64,000 bases of DNA from Linepithema humile (lineage: Eukaryota; Arthropoda; Insecta; Hymenoptera; Formicidae), in contig NC_090133.1 of assembly GCF_040581485.1 (NCBI RefSeq), positions 22,408,139 through 22,472,138 of the forward strand, in the 5' to 3' direction. Position numbers and translations under genes: made by a program. Positions 24,163 to 35,836 of the stretch are shown piece by piece; position 1 is the stretch's first letter, and each line of letters begins with the position of its first letter. The notes beneath the pieces are model-generated. The model had not been told where the DNA came from, did no database searches, and saw only the letters and a list, made by a program, of their open reading frames with translations.

Positions 24163-24711
24163 TGTCGTATCAGAGAGAAGCCTGAGAGCGGTCATCACCC
24201 CGATTTAGCTGCAACCACAATTCAAGACGCCTCTATGTGCACAAAACGTGCACATTGAACTACTGAGCCATGTACACGATACTTTCCAGTGGGTAACATG
24301 CTATGTGCACAATGTTTGGTTCTGTTCCATTCTATGTGCACAAAGTGTCGGTAACACAGAGCTAGTAGGGTAACATTGATGTATATAAAATAAATTTTCA
24401 ATAAAAAAACATGCACATGTCATTATTTATTTTTATGTTAAAGCTTAATTTACAATAAGTTCTTTTTAACATAAATATACGTGACAATTTTGTTAATAAA
24501 AATTGCATCCAAGAATCGCGACATATAAGTTTTTTTAATTTTTGTAAATTCTATTTTTATATTTTGCCCTTACTTTACAATTTTTACGTAACAAGATTAT
24601 AACTTTTAGATACATAGCACGTTTTGTGCACATAGAGGCGTCTTGAATTGTGGTTGCAGCTAAATCGGGGGGATGATCGCTCTCAGGCTTCTCTCTGCTG
24701 GTACGATCATT
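24163..24711. repeat. Foldback element with about 85-base inverted arms
   Basis: Bases 24166-24253 are an imperfect inverted copy of 24613-24707. Shared blocks include GAGAGAAGCCTGAGAGCG, GATTTAGCTGCAACCACAA and GACGCCTCTATGTGCACA. The roughly 360-base interior is non-coding and repeats CTATGTGCACA at about 24300 and 24332. The symmetry and size resemble a non-autonomous DNA transposon (MITE), but no target duplication was resolved. It marks the left border of the repeat island. Confidence 0.55.
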
Positions 24712-25390
24712 TTCTTTCTTTCAATGGAAAGAAAATTTAAAGAATGTTGTGAAATAAAATACATTGTTTGTCGAGAAAAGATTTTAATAAAACCAAATAC
24801 AATATAATAATAGTATACAATAAGTAATATTAAATTCAGAAAACATATACAATGAAAAAGAAATATATACAACAATGCTGCATACAGATGCAATAATGTG
24901 ATATACATATATATATGTAATACAATATACAATTATATAATAATATAATATACAATATAATATACAATATATTAATACAATATTTTGTACAAATGAGAAA
25001 CAGATTTTTACAAGTTTACAATATTTAAGAGAAATGTTCCAGTGGCAATATATTTAAGAATTAATTATTATTAAAAATGTGATGTTTTCTATGTGAAAAT
25101 AATATTTTTAATATTATATAATAAAAATTAAAATATTTACTTCGCGGAAATTTAAAACCAAAATTTGCATTTATTAAACGACGATATTAAATATTTGCAA
25201 AAATAATTGGATACGTAAATTTACCACAGTTTCCGGACATTATATTTATGAATATTAAAAAATTATTTTGTTCATATATTTTCGGAGATTGAGACATATC
25301 CAGCCATTGGGACATTTAGCTTATTACAATTTTTCTTAATATATTATCCTGTATTCCATCGAAATAATATACAAGATAATACAAAATGAA
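24712..25390. other. AT-rich spacer
   Basis: Low-complexity TA-rich runs (for example about 24925-24985) and no recognisable gene. It separates the foldback element from repeat copy A. Confidence 0.4.
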
Positions 25391-25876
25391 AATAATATGC
25401 CAATATGTCAATAATATGTCAATAAAATCATTTAAACGTTCAAAAGTTTTATGTATAATGCAAAATACTTTAGTTAAAAAGAGCTGAACAATACGATTTT
25501 TTATTTATAATCAAAAGTATCTCTTATAATTCAAAAAGTAGTAATATTTTATTAGTGAAATTTATTAATCTAAACATTTAAACGTCTAAACGTTCAAACT
25601 TTTTCATAATTTACGCAAGAAACATCTTTCGTTTTTCGAAAGAGAATCTTGCTGTTTGCCCACCCGAAGTTTTATCATTATTTTTGTCATCAATAAACTA
25701 CAAACTAACTGCCAAAGCAGAAGTTCCAAAGTTTATCGACAGCAAAGAATTAAAAAAAAAAATACAATATAGAAGTGATAAGAAGTTTTAAAATCCTACC
25801 TACCTACCCACAAACTTTATCTAGTAGAAAATCCTACCTAATTAGAAATTCTATACCTAAGAGTTCGTACAAAAAA

Positions 25877-26290
25877 TTTTCCGCAGGATGCTTTAGCGCA
25901 AAGCTCGACTCAGTTACCGCCATTTGTATCTGAATTTCGGGAAGGAGTTTTTCGCAGGATGCTTTAGCGCAGAGCTCGGCTCAGTTACCGCCATTTGCAT
26001 CTGAAATTCGGGAGGGAGTTTTTCGCAGGATGCTTTAGCGCAGAGCTTGGCTTAGTTACCGCCATTTGCATCTGAATTTCGGAAGGAAATTTTCCGCAGG
26101 ATGCTTTAGCGCAGAGCTCGGCTCAATTACCGCCATTTGCATCTGAATTTTGGGAGGGAGTTTTCCGCAGGATGCTTTAGCGCAGAGCTTGGCTCAGTTA
26201 CCGCTATTTGCATCCAAAATCTGAGAGCTACTACCTTGGTGTTTCTCAAAAGACGCTAGCGCAGAGCTCAGCTCAGTTTCCGCTAGTTGC
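25877..26290. repeat. 71-base minisatellite
   Basis: The motif CGCAGGATGCTTTAGCGC begins at 25882, 25953, 26024, 26095 and 26166, an exact 71-base period. A diverged sixth unit follows at about 26237. Each unit ends with a GTTACCGCCATTTGCATC-like segment. Copies B and C hold only about two diverged units at the matching place (39070-39190 and 60430-60550), so the array expanded in copy A. Confidence 0.85.
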
Positions 26291-26419
26291 GTCCGAAATT
26301 TTTGTTGATAGTCGATCATTATTCAATGATCGATCGTATCAACGTTGTTTCGAGATCTGTGCTCGACCATCATCGACGGGACCACGAATTTCGAATTTCC
26401 GCGCTCAACCATGGGATCA

Positions 26420-26639
26420 ACACTAGAACTACCGACGATTAACATATACCAATTTTTATTTCTTTTTTCTTTCTTTTTAAAAGGTGATAAAGAGAAAAAG
26501 TACATTAATCAATTTAATTATTTAACACAATGCAACACAAGTCACAGAAAAAAATCTCAAAAAATACAATATAAATTTAAATAATTATTCTAAAATGAAT
26601 AAACCGGTCATTTTGACCGCTTTGATAGTTCTAGTGTTC
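26420..26639. repeat. Small element with short inverted ends, in all three repeat copies
   Basis: The ends read ACACTAGAACTAC and, inverted, GTTCTAGTGTT, enclosing about 200 AT-rich bases with GGTCATTTTGACC near one end. Equivalent segments occur at about 38719-38936 and 60079-60296. It looks like a MITE already present before the unit was copied; no clear target duplication is visible. Confidence 0.45.
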
Positions 26640-28615
26640 TAATGTTAAGCCATAGGACCACGGATGCATGGGTAAGCTAGGAAAGATTGCGAAGAAATTG
26701 ACGTATAGCAAGAATAAATATATATTTTAAAATTGTAAATAAATTGTTAATAAAAAATGCACTCTTTCTTTATTAGATCAATTATTTCAAATATACCATA
26801 ATTCATTAATATATTTACGTTTGTGTAAAAGAATTTTCTTTTTTATTTTTAATTTAAATTTGTGATACATTTGTGGTACATATGTATTTAAAAATTTTCT
26901 TACTTTTGCTTTTCAACGCCAATTTATAATATTTAATCCTGGAAAGATATAAAAAAATAAACCACTTACCGTAGGGAAGGAAGAAATAAAAGTACACATT
27001 TACACACAGAAAAAGAATTTTGCTATCGCAATAAAATAATCGTTGCTATTGCATGTTAAATATGTTAGCGATAAAATTTCGCTATTGTAACTATTTTTAC
27101 AGATTATTCAATATGCAACAAATCTGGTTTGTTCAAAAAATCGACAAATTTTGAGATGAGAAAACAAGTTAAAATTCGCTGTTACAACAAAATAATTAAT
27201 TTTTAATAAATTTATTTTACTATTGCAATGAATTGTCGCCATTAATACAAACTTTGATAATAAGATAAAAATAAATTTCTTATTATATATTAGCAATATA
27301 ATTTGTGCAGATTTAAAAACTAATTTCGGTAAATAAAATTATTATCTATAACAAATCTCTTTGCTGTTCAAATAATAATCAACTGTAAGAAATTTTGCTA
27401 TGATAGCTTATATAAAATTTACTGCGGCAGCAAATACTTTTTTTCTATGTATTAACAAGTTTTATCTTTTATTTTATGTATAATCTTTTTTTTAAATATT
27501 TTTTTTCTTCTATTTTTTCTTATATAAAAAAAATATAAATAAATATATAAACATATATAAATATATAAACACAAGTACATTATTCAGAATAAAAATATAT
27601 TAGGTTATTTAAAAAATTTGTAATAATTTTTATAATAAAATTGAAAACTATTTTTATATGTTTAGAGTCATCTTTGTTCAGTAATATATGCACCATTGTT
27701 TTCGACAACTTTTGGCCATCTTTAACAACTTGTGCATACATTATTAAATAAAGATATATAAACATATAAAAATTGTTTTCAATTCTGTCATCAAAAAATT
27801 CTACAAACTCTCTGAATAATTCAATATATTTTGTTCTGATCTGTCAATCATGAAATACATTTAGGAAATATTCCAGGATTAAATATTCATCAACGCATCT
27901 AAGTCCTAGCCTATCCATTTTAAGATAATGAATCGAAGAAATAGTGTACCTTTTATAATTTTATTCAAAGTATTCTGGTGTATGATTATATTTTTAATAT
28001 TATATGATTAATATTTAATATATATGGATTCAAAGGGCTATTAGGCTGATGAAAGTTGCTTCAACTTCGGGCTCAATCAAAATCAAAATTAGAAACACTT
28101 TGCTTTTTTTTAATGTATTAGTAACACATAATTAAATTTAATATAAATTAACTAAAAAAATAAGTACTTCGTTCTTTTAAAAACAAATGCACGTACAACT
28201 CAAAATACTTTTAAAAAATACGAGAGAATAAAATTTTGATATAACTACTATAAAGCAATAAAAATTATACGACCTGCAAAGTGTCTCGCGTTTATATATT
28301 TTTACACCATTATTTGATCCATTATCTTAATAATAAAAGACAAATTAAACTAACTCACCGATCGATGCGCAGCAGCGGAGTTGTCGTTCTGTTGATCTGC
28401 ATAGTTGATCTGTAAAATACGAAATAAATCAAAATTATAGCAGCGTTCACAATATGAAATATTTGTGAAATCATAAAAAATATTGAGTACATCGAACTTT
28501 TAATTCGTTTTCTAAGCAAATATGTAATAAAAGAATTATTAAAAAAGTTTAATTATTTAAATAAAAAGTAAAAAAATATGCGAATAAATTCTAATAATGA
28601 TAAATATTAACTAAT

Positions 28616-30510
28616 GTGAATTTTTTGTCTTTCAAATATTTTAATGTACAATATTTTCAACAAATAAATAAATTATTGCTTACCGTAAAGTTGCTCCGCC
28701 GGCGCCCGATGCTCCTCCTGAGCCTCTTCCTCCCCTCAGTGGTTCATCGAAGCACTCACATTGAATCTCACGCGTTCGCGGCGCATGCATTGCTCGCATG
28801 CGTACCTGAATACGAAAATCGCGCGATACTTAAAACGGCACTCCCGACATCACAGGCGAATCGAACCGAATTGTCCAAGCTGTGACGTTACGCGCGAATT
28901 CCGTCCGCGTTTCAGACGACCACATTTACCAATTGGGGCACGATTCTCTCAAAACAGAAGGCAAAGATAAGCTTGAAGAAGATGAGGTGATTAGTCATCC
29001 AATCAACCGACTAGATACAAGACATCTGAAAAGCAATCGGTAGCGTTTGACTAACTCCGGTAGCCGTCCTCGACTACCTTTGACAGTCCGGCTATCTGTA
29101 CAACTAGCGCGCTGCACGTAGAACCGAAGATTGCCCTGCCGTAGTGGAGATTTTATGATTGAAACCGACCTTTCCCTCCCCCGAGCCAAGCCTAAAGTCA
29201 AAAAAAATCGTGTCCCAATATTTGTCATACAGCAAAAATGCGTTCATCTATAGATTCGCTATAACTCTCGGCATTAACGGCACTCCAGACGCGCATTTTG
29301 TTATACTATACGACGGAACGAATATATTTTGTAGCACCGATTACGCGCACAAAGTTGATCTGTAAAATAAAAAAATAAATGCAGATTAGTGTTTGAAATA
29401 ATTAATATTAATAAAATAATTACTGCGCACATTAAACTTTATATTCGTTTATTTATGCACACGTCTAAACAAAGAATTAAAATTTTTAAAAATATATTTT
29501 TTGAATAAAGAAAAAAGTTTAATTAGTTGAAATAATAATATGTAAAAAATTTCTAAAAATGGTGAATATTATTTTACTATTATAAATATTTTACTAAATA
29601 TTTAAAGTATTTTAAATATTTTATATCCGCTACATTATATAATATTTTATATGCAATATTTTGCGAATAACAAATAAATGAATTATTGCTTACCGTAAAG
29701 TTGCTCCGCCGGCGCCCGATGCTTTTCCTGAGCCTCCTCCTCCTCTCAGTGGTCCTTCGAAGCACTCACATTGAATCTCACGCGTTCGCGGCGCATGCAT
29801 TGCTCGCATGCGTACCTGAATACGAAAATCGCGCGATACTTAAAACGGCACTCCCGACATCACAGGCGAATCGAACCGAATTGTCCAAGCTGTGACGTTA
29901 CGCGCGAATTCCGTCCGCGTTTCAGACGACCACATTTACCAATTGGGGCACGATTCTCTCAAAACAGAAGGCAAAGATAAGCTCGAAGAAGATGAGGTGA
30001 TTAGTCATCCAATCAACGGACTAGATACAAGGCATCTGAAAAGCAATCGGTAGCGTTTGACTAACTCCGGTAGCCGTCCTCGACTACCTTCGACAGTCCG
30101 GCTATCTGTACAACTAGCGCGCTGTACGTAGAACCGAAGATTGCCCTGCCGTAGTGGAGATTTTATGATTGAAAGCGACCTTTCCCTCCCCCGAGCCAAG
30201 CCTAAAGTCAAAAAAATCGTGTCCCAATATTTGTCATACAGCAAAAATGCGTTCATCTATAGATTCGCTATAACTCTCGGCATTAACGGCACTCCCGACG
30301 CGCATTTTGTTATACTATACGACGGAACGAATATATTTTGTAGCACCGATTACGCGCACAAAGTTGATCTGTAAAATAAAAAAATAAATGCAGATTAGTG
30401 TTTGAAATAATTAATATTTATAAAATAATTACTGCGCACATTAAACTTTATATTCGTTTATTTATGCACACGTCTAAACAAAGAATTAAATTTTTAAATT
30501 TAAATTTAAC
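28616..30510 (-). repeat. Tandem duplication of about 1,010 bases inside copy A
   Basis: The segment starting near 28670 and the one starting near 29680 are almost identical, offset by 1,010 bases, including the whole 676-base exon-like block with its splice sites. Copies B and C contain it once. The second copy differs by scattered substitutions only, so the event is recent. Confidence 0.85.
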
Positions 30511-30782
30511 TCAAATTTACTTGAAATAAATTAAGGAATATAATTGTATTATTCACTTAAGCTTCTGAAGCTTTATTACATCATATTGTGATCATTCTGT
30601 GTGTAATACGGATACATAGTTTTATCTTTTATTTTAATCAAAATAGCTCTTTGATTGAAACAATACTGTTGTTTTAAATCAGCCCCTGCACTATTATTTA
30701 AAAAAAATAACTTTTTAACGATAAATTACTTACCACAAGTTGTTTTGCCGTCGCCTGATGCCTCCTAGTCCTCCTCCTCCTC

Positions 30783-32545
30783 TCAATTGTCCATCGATGG
30801 CTGCTCCTTTTTGGAGCACTCATTCGCGAAAACACGGTTAATTACAAACGCGCGATCTTTGTCATGATGACAAAGGTAAACTCGAACAACGCGATCGTGC
30901 TAGGCTACAATTCGATATATAGCAGAAGCAACAGCAGAGAAGAGAAATTGAAAATTGCGTAATTAACTTTTCGCTTTATCCGTCGCGACTATGTTACATG
31001 TAAACTACTTTTCGTGCTTTTCGCACATGAGAATTAATACAAATTAGTAATTAGTTGTAAGGAATAATCTTTAATATGTGTCTTCATTTGAAAAGTAATA
31101 CGGTAAGGAGAGCGATACAAAAAGACTCATTGCCGTCTGCTCTGGTTCAGTGTCCTTGGGCAAATGATAATAAGGTTATAACGCGTTAAGAGTACGCCGC
31201 GATGTAAATCGCAAGAAACAAAACTCTCCTTGACGACACGCGCTAAAGCATTTTGATGCTAGCTCGCGATGTCGGGGATCGTTTTTGTTTTTCGTGATCT
31301 ACGGCACGGCGTATGTTGTCTTGCGCGCTATCACCTTATTCACATTCTTATTCGAATACGTCACAGAGCAAGCAAAAACTTTTCTTTAATATTCTCCTTG
31401 CCGTATTATTCCTCACAATCACAACAGATATTAGATTATTTCCTACAAATAATTGTCGATTTATATTACATCTCATGTACGGGAAGCGCGAAAAACTTGC
31501 GAAAGTGGTTTAGGCATAGCATAGCTGCGACGAGTAGTAAGCAAAATCGACTGCGCAATTTTCGATTTCTCTTTGCTGTCGTTGCCTGTTGTGAGAATCA
31601 AATAAATCATAGTTTCATACAATCGCGTATTTTTCGAATTTTCCTTTATTATGATATGACAAAGAAAAGCGCGATCGCATGAAACTATGATCCGTTTCAT
31701 TCTCACAGCAGGCAACAACGATAGAAAGATATCAAAAGTTGCGCAGTCAATTTTGCTACCATTCGTCTTGGCTGATATACCTAAATTATTTTTACAAAAT
31801 TTCCGTGATTTCCGAAGATGAGAAATAGTATGAATCGGCAACTTTTGTTTGTAGAAAATAATCTTTTAATATCAATTGCAATTACGATTTGAAAAACAAT
31901 ATGATAAGGAGAACGATACAGAGTTATTTCCGCTGCCGTGTGCTTCGCGCGAATGCCGTCGTGCGAATGTGAGCAAATTATTACACGCAAGGACAATAAG
32001 TACGCAAGACAACAGCGCGCGCACGCGTCTTAGATCACGAAAAATAATCTTCGACGCTAGTGCCGAAATTACTCACATGTAGTGTTAGGGTTTTGTTTTT
32101 GAATTTTGTTTTTTGCGTGTTATTATCTTACCAGAGCAGCAAAAGTTTCTTCGTATCGTACTTTTCACCATATTAATTCTCAAATAGCGATCGCGATACA
32201 TATTAGAAAATTATTTTCTACAGTAAAATCCCGATTTATATTAATTCACGCACACGAAAAACATGGAAAGTAGTTTAGGTATAGCATAGTCGCGACGGGT
32301 TAAGCGAAAAATTAATTACGCTGTTTTCAATTTCGTTTCTATGCCATTGCTCTGCTATGTGTCAAATAGTAGCCTCATGCGCGATCGTGTTTTTCGAGTT
32401 TTCCTTTGTCGTTATAACAAAGTGTCGCGCGTTCATAATTAACCGTGTTTTCGCGAGTGAGTGTGGCATAAAAGAGCAGCCATCGATGGATAGTGAGGAG
32501 GAGGAAGCCCAGGGGGTATCATGCGACGACGTAGCAACTATAAAG
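30783..32545. repeat. Large imperfect palindrome with nested inverted repeats
   Basis: The outer ends are inverted copies: minus-strand 30783-30840 and plus-strand 32436-32500 share CCGTGTTTTCGCGA and GAGCAGCCATCGATGG. Inside, 30920-30990 pairs with 32283-32345 (CATAGTCGCGACG and neighbours). Around a centre near 31655, 31480-31650 pairs with 31660-31830 (AATCATAGTTTCAT and inverted). Each outer end leads into an exon-like block that ends with a donor, pointing away from the centre. The arrangement looks like two divergent promoters made by inverted duplication. Confidence 0.7.
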
Positions 32546-32854
32546 GTATTGTATAATATATAATTTATTATTTATTTATTATCTATTTGAAGAATACTTA
32601 TCTTAATGATTATGCAGTACTTTTTTCACATGTAATATAACTAACTATATGTATAATATAATATGTACCAAATGTATATTTTAGACTATTTAAAAAGGAT
32701 TAGAATTTTCAGTAAAATATCTATACTATTTAATATTTATAAATGGCAAATATTTTTTACATGTTTAAAATTTTTAATTATTGCTTTAATTTAAACATTA
32801 TTTTGTATTTTATAGATCAACGTAGACTACAACTCCACTGTACATCGTGTACCG
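32486..32854 (+). CDS. Candidate short spliced coding region of unknown function
   Basis: Not a recognised gene. Exon one (32486-32545) reads MDSEEEEAQGVSCDDVATIK and ends in a GTATTG donor. The second exon (32816-32854) follows a TTTTATAG acceptor, reads INVDYNSTVHRVP and ends in GTGAGT. Both blocks are multiples of three (60 and 39 bases) and join in phase 0. The related second blocks elsewhere are 54 bases (INYADQQNDNSAAAHHVP, 34172-34225) and 51 bases (copies A, B, C), again multiples of three and open in the same frame. Later exons and a stop were not found. It may be the 5' end of a gene whose first exons were multiplied, or a coding relic captured by a repeat. Confidence 0.3.
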
Positions 32855-33402
32855 GTGAGTAAAAATCAAATTATTCTTGTTTTATTAAAGTATTGTTATA
32901 TTAAAGTAACGGATTTATGAAAATTATGTTAATGAATGTAGATATGTTTAGGAAGTAAAAAGAATTCAAAATTAAAAGTATTAAAAAATATTAAGTAAAT
33001 ACAATATTTCATAGATCTGTTGCTTTAAGATGGATAATCAACGATAAATTAATTGATATTTCACTTTAGAATTCATGCAATTATTTGTCGCTTTATTATA
33101 TGTATAATGAAGATATACATAAGCTTATAAAACAATCTTTTTTGCTACTTTCATTATTTCGTTATTTTATCATATCATAAAATGTTAACTACAAGATATA
33201 AGATTGACTGAAAATTTTAAAATACACACAGAAAGAAAAAAGAGAAAACATAGAAAATGCTTTTTATAAAGTTTTAAGTGAAATATAAAGTTTTTAGTTA
33301 AATTTTTCTTTATGGTGTTTTCATACGTTAAATAGAGCTATACTAAGTATACTCTACAAGTCTAAGAAAGAAGGGTTTGTGGATTTATTTATGAAATATT
33401 CA

Positions 33403-33590
33403 GAATGTGCCGATAACGCGTGCGAGAGAGAAAGCGTGGTAGTGAGAGAGAGAGCTCGTAGACTACAGAGCGTATGTAAACAACCCCACCAAACTTCCCC
33501 GCGCTGTGAGTAAACAAAATTCCAACGTGCTCTATGTCCTCTCTCTCTCACTACCACGCTTTCTCTCTCGCACGCGTTATCGGCACATTC
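33403..33590. repeat. Hairpin with 53-base arms
   Basis: GAATGTGCCGATAACGCG at 33403 and its inverted copy ending at 33590 begin an almost perfect pairing that continues through the GAGAGAGAAAGCGTGGTAGTG region. The spacer is about 82 bases. It could be a small MITE or could fold in RNA; no precursor-type evidence beyond pairing is visible. Confidence 0.6.
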
Positions 33591-34009
33591 TTTTCCCCTA
33601 CTCCTAAATTACCCATCGACACGACCTTATTCAAATGAATCCTTGCTCCTGGACTGTTACTATTCGCACGGCGACACTTGAGTGAGGCAAACCGTTCGCG
33701 TATCGGTGCGTTATCTCTCCCAACTACCCCCAATTCCTATTACTTCTCACAGTTTTTTCATTTTCCTCCCCCTTTTCTATCGTTACCTGTTGCGTACACG
33801 GCAACGTGTCGAACGCATATTCCGTGCGATGAGCGATATTCACGTTTAACTTTTGTCCTAATATAACAAAATACGCGTCGGGAGTGTCGGTTAAAATATC
33901 GTATGATTATTATAATATCGTTCCGCCGTAATTTCCCAGTAATATAAAACGCGGAGTGCCGTTTAAAGTGCCGTGCGATTTTTGTATCAACGTCGCGATC
34001 GCGTGTGAA

Positions 34010-34225
34010 TACTTTAGAGACCACTGAGAGGAGGAGGAGGCTCAGGAGGAGCATCGGGCACCGGCGGAGCAACTTTACGGTAAATAATAAATCATTCATT
34101 TGTTGAAAATATTGTAAATACTCATTATTTTGAATGCAACTATAATCTTGATTTATTTTCGTATTTTATAGATCAACTATGCTGATCAACAGAACGACAA
34201 CTCTGCTGCTGCGCATCATGTACCG
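34010..34225 (+). other. Diverged exon pair of the repeat family
   Basis: The block ending ...GGAGCAACTTTACG at 34079 matches the 3' end of the 676-base block of copies A-C and is followed by a GTAAAT donor. After an intron of 92 bases comes a TTTTATAG acceptor and a 54-base block (34172-34225) ending in a GTGAGT donor. In phase 0 the join reads RRSNFT then INYADQQ without a stop. The upstream part of the 676-base block is only weakly similar here. Confidence 0.5.
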
Positions 34226-35267
34226 GTGAGTAAAGATCAAATTATCTTTGTTTTAATCAAAGTGAAAGTATCGCGAAAGTTTTCCTATAATTAAACTAAA
34301 ATTATTTTATGTAATAATAATCAAATTTTGTTCAATTAACATCTGTTTAATGTGTAATTTCGTATCGGCAGAGTGTTACTTGGTAAATACAAAAAAGACG
34401 TACTGACAAGAATGTTATTAATAGCTCTTTTTTGTTGTTAACAATCATATATATTATACATCCTTGGTTCTCGAATGATCACAAAGAATTTTTAATCGCG
34501 TTAGACGTTAGAAAAAAAATTTGCAAATTTCTTTGTAATTATATTGCAGTTAAAATTGATACGAACGCTATAATTCTTTATAATTACATTTTATCTCAAA
34601 GTACGTACATAGTTTTTATAATATGTTGGACTGAATATCGTTCAGTATAATTAATCGAGATTGCTAGAATTGTAATTTTGTAATTTATTGTTCTAAAATT
34701 TTTGTATTTTTTTATTTGCTGAATTTTTGTATGAACTTTCACGATTGTGCTAGTTTTGTATCTTTCTATACAAGGCAAATTTCTTATTCAACGAACACTT
34801 TTAGTTTATGTGATCATCGGAGATTTATTTACGGCATTTTGTAAAAATAAAATTAAAAAAACGATTTGTGGGAAAATATGCGCATGAAAAATCAATAGTT
34901 CGATAATTTTATATACGATTGTAGTAATCAGTAACGTGGAATTTTAGAGACGCGCTGATAAAAGTCTCTCAACAATTCACGTAAAATCTTGTACAGCGAC
35001 TCATTCATTGCATTATTTTGTGCTGTGACTTCGATTTAAAGTATTTCATTGTATAAAAATCAACTTATCTACTTATAGCAGTTATCACTATACAAAAGTT
35101 TATAGTTTGCAAAATATGTTAGATTATTGATTGGAAAAGAATAATTGAACGTGTCTCGTTGCTACGCTTTTTGCACTCATATCGAGGAAACTCCGCAATA
35201 ATTTTGTATTTCATTCAATTTGTAATCACAGTATCCACGGAAAAGAATAATTAATTGTATACATGTA

Positions 35268-35606
35268 TTATTGATAGATATTTGGCTGGCAGTCCCTACA
35301 TTTATGAATAAACGTTAATCTTACATAAATTAAATATTTATTGTCCAATCCAAACTTTTAATCTCAGAAATATATAATTAGATTTGTTTAGATTTATGCA
35401 TTATGTATTAAGACAAACTTTACAGAAAAATTTTTCTTATTACATAATGCACAAATCTAAACAAATCTAGTTAATATATTTCTGAGATTAAAAGTTTGGA
35501 TTAAACAATATAAATATTTAATTTATGTAAGATTAACGTTTATACATTTATTATTTATTGATAAATATTTGGCTGGCAGTCTCTGTACATTTATGAATAA
35601 ACGTTA
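35268..35606. repeat. Foldback element flanked by 50-base direct repeats
   Basis: Arms 35312-35408 and 35442-35544 are inverted copies (about 97 bases), for example TTTTAATCTCAGAAATATAT and its complement, with a spacer of about 33 bases. Outside them lie direct repeats containing TATTTGGCTGGCAGTC and TACATTTATGAATAAACG at 35268-35317 and 35552-35606. The direct repeats are too long for a transposition target duplication and suggest duplication of the element's ends. Confidence 0.6.
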
Positions 35607-35836
35607 AAACGTGAAAACACCATAAAGAAATTTAACTTAAAATTTTATAAAAAGCATTTTCTATGTTTTTTCTTTTTTCTCTCTGTGTGTATTTTAAAAT
35701 TTTCAGTCAATTTTATATCTCGTAGTTAACATTTTATGATATGATAAAATAACAAAATAAAGAAAGTAGCAAAGAAGATTGTTTTATAAGCTTATGAAAT
35801 ATTGTATTTACTTAATATTTTTTAATACTTTTAATA

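Larger units (their letters stand above)
25400..30840 (-). repeat. Copy A of a roughly 4-5 kb spliced-looking repeat unit
   Basis: Read on the minus strand this block matches copies B and C from end to end. In transcription order it has a first exon-like block ending near 30770 with a GTAAGT donor, two tandem copies of the 676-base exon-like block (29694-30368 and 28684-29359), the 51-base block (28359-28409), a long non-coding stretch, a small inverted-repeat insertion (26420-26639) and a GC-richer minisatellite tail (25877-26290). All exon-like blocks keep acceptor and donor consensus in the same orientation. The left limit is approximate because similarity fades below about 25.6 kb. Origin is unknown: it could be an unclassified transposon or a segmental duplication of a gene. 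Confidence 0.7.
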
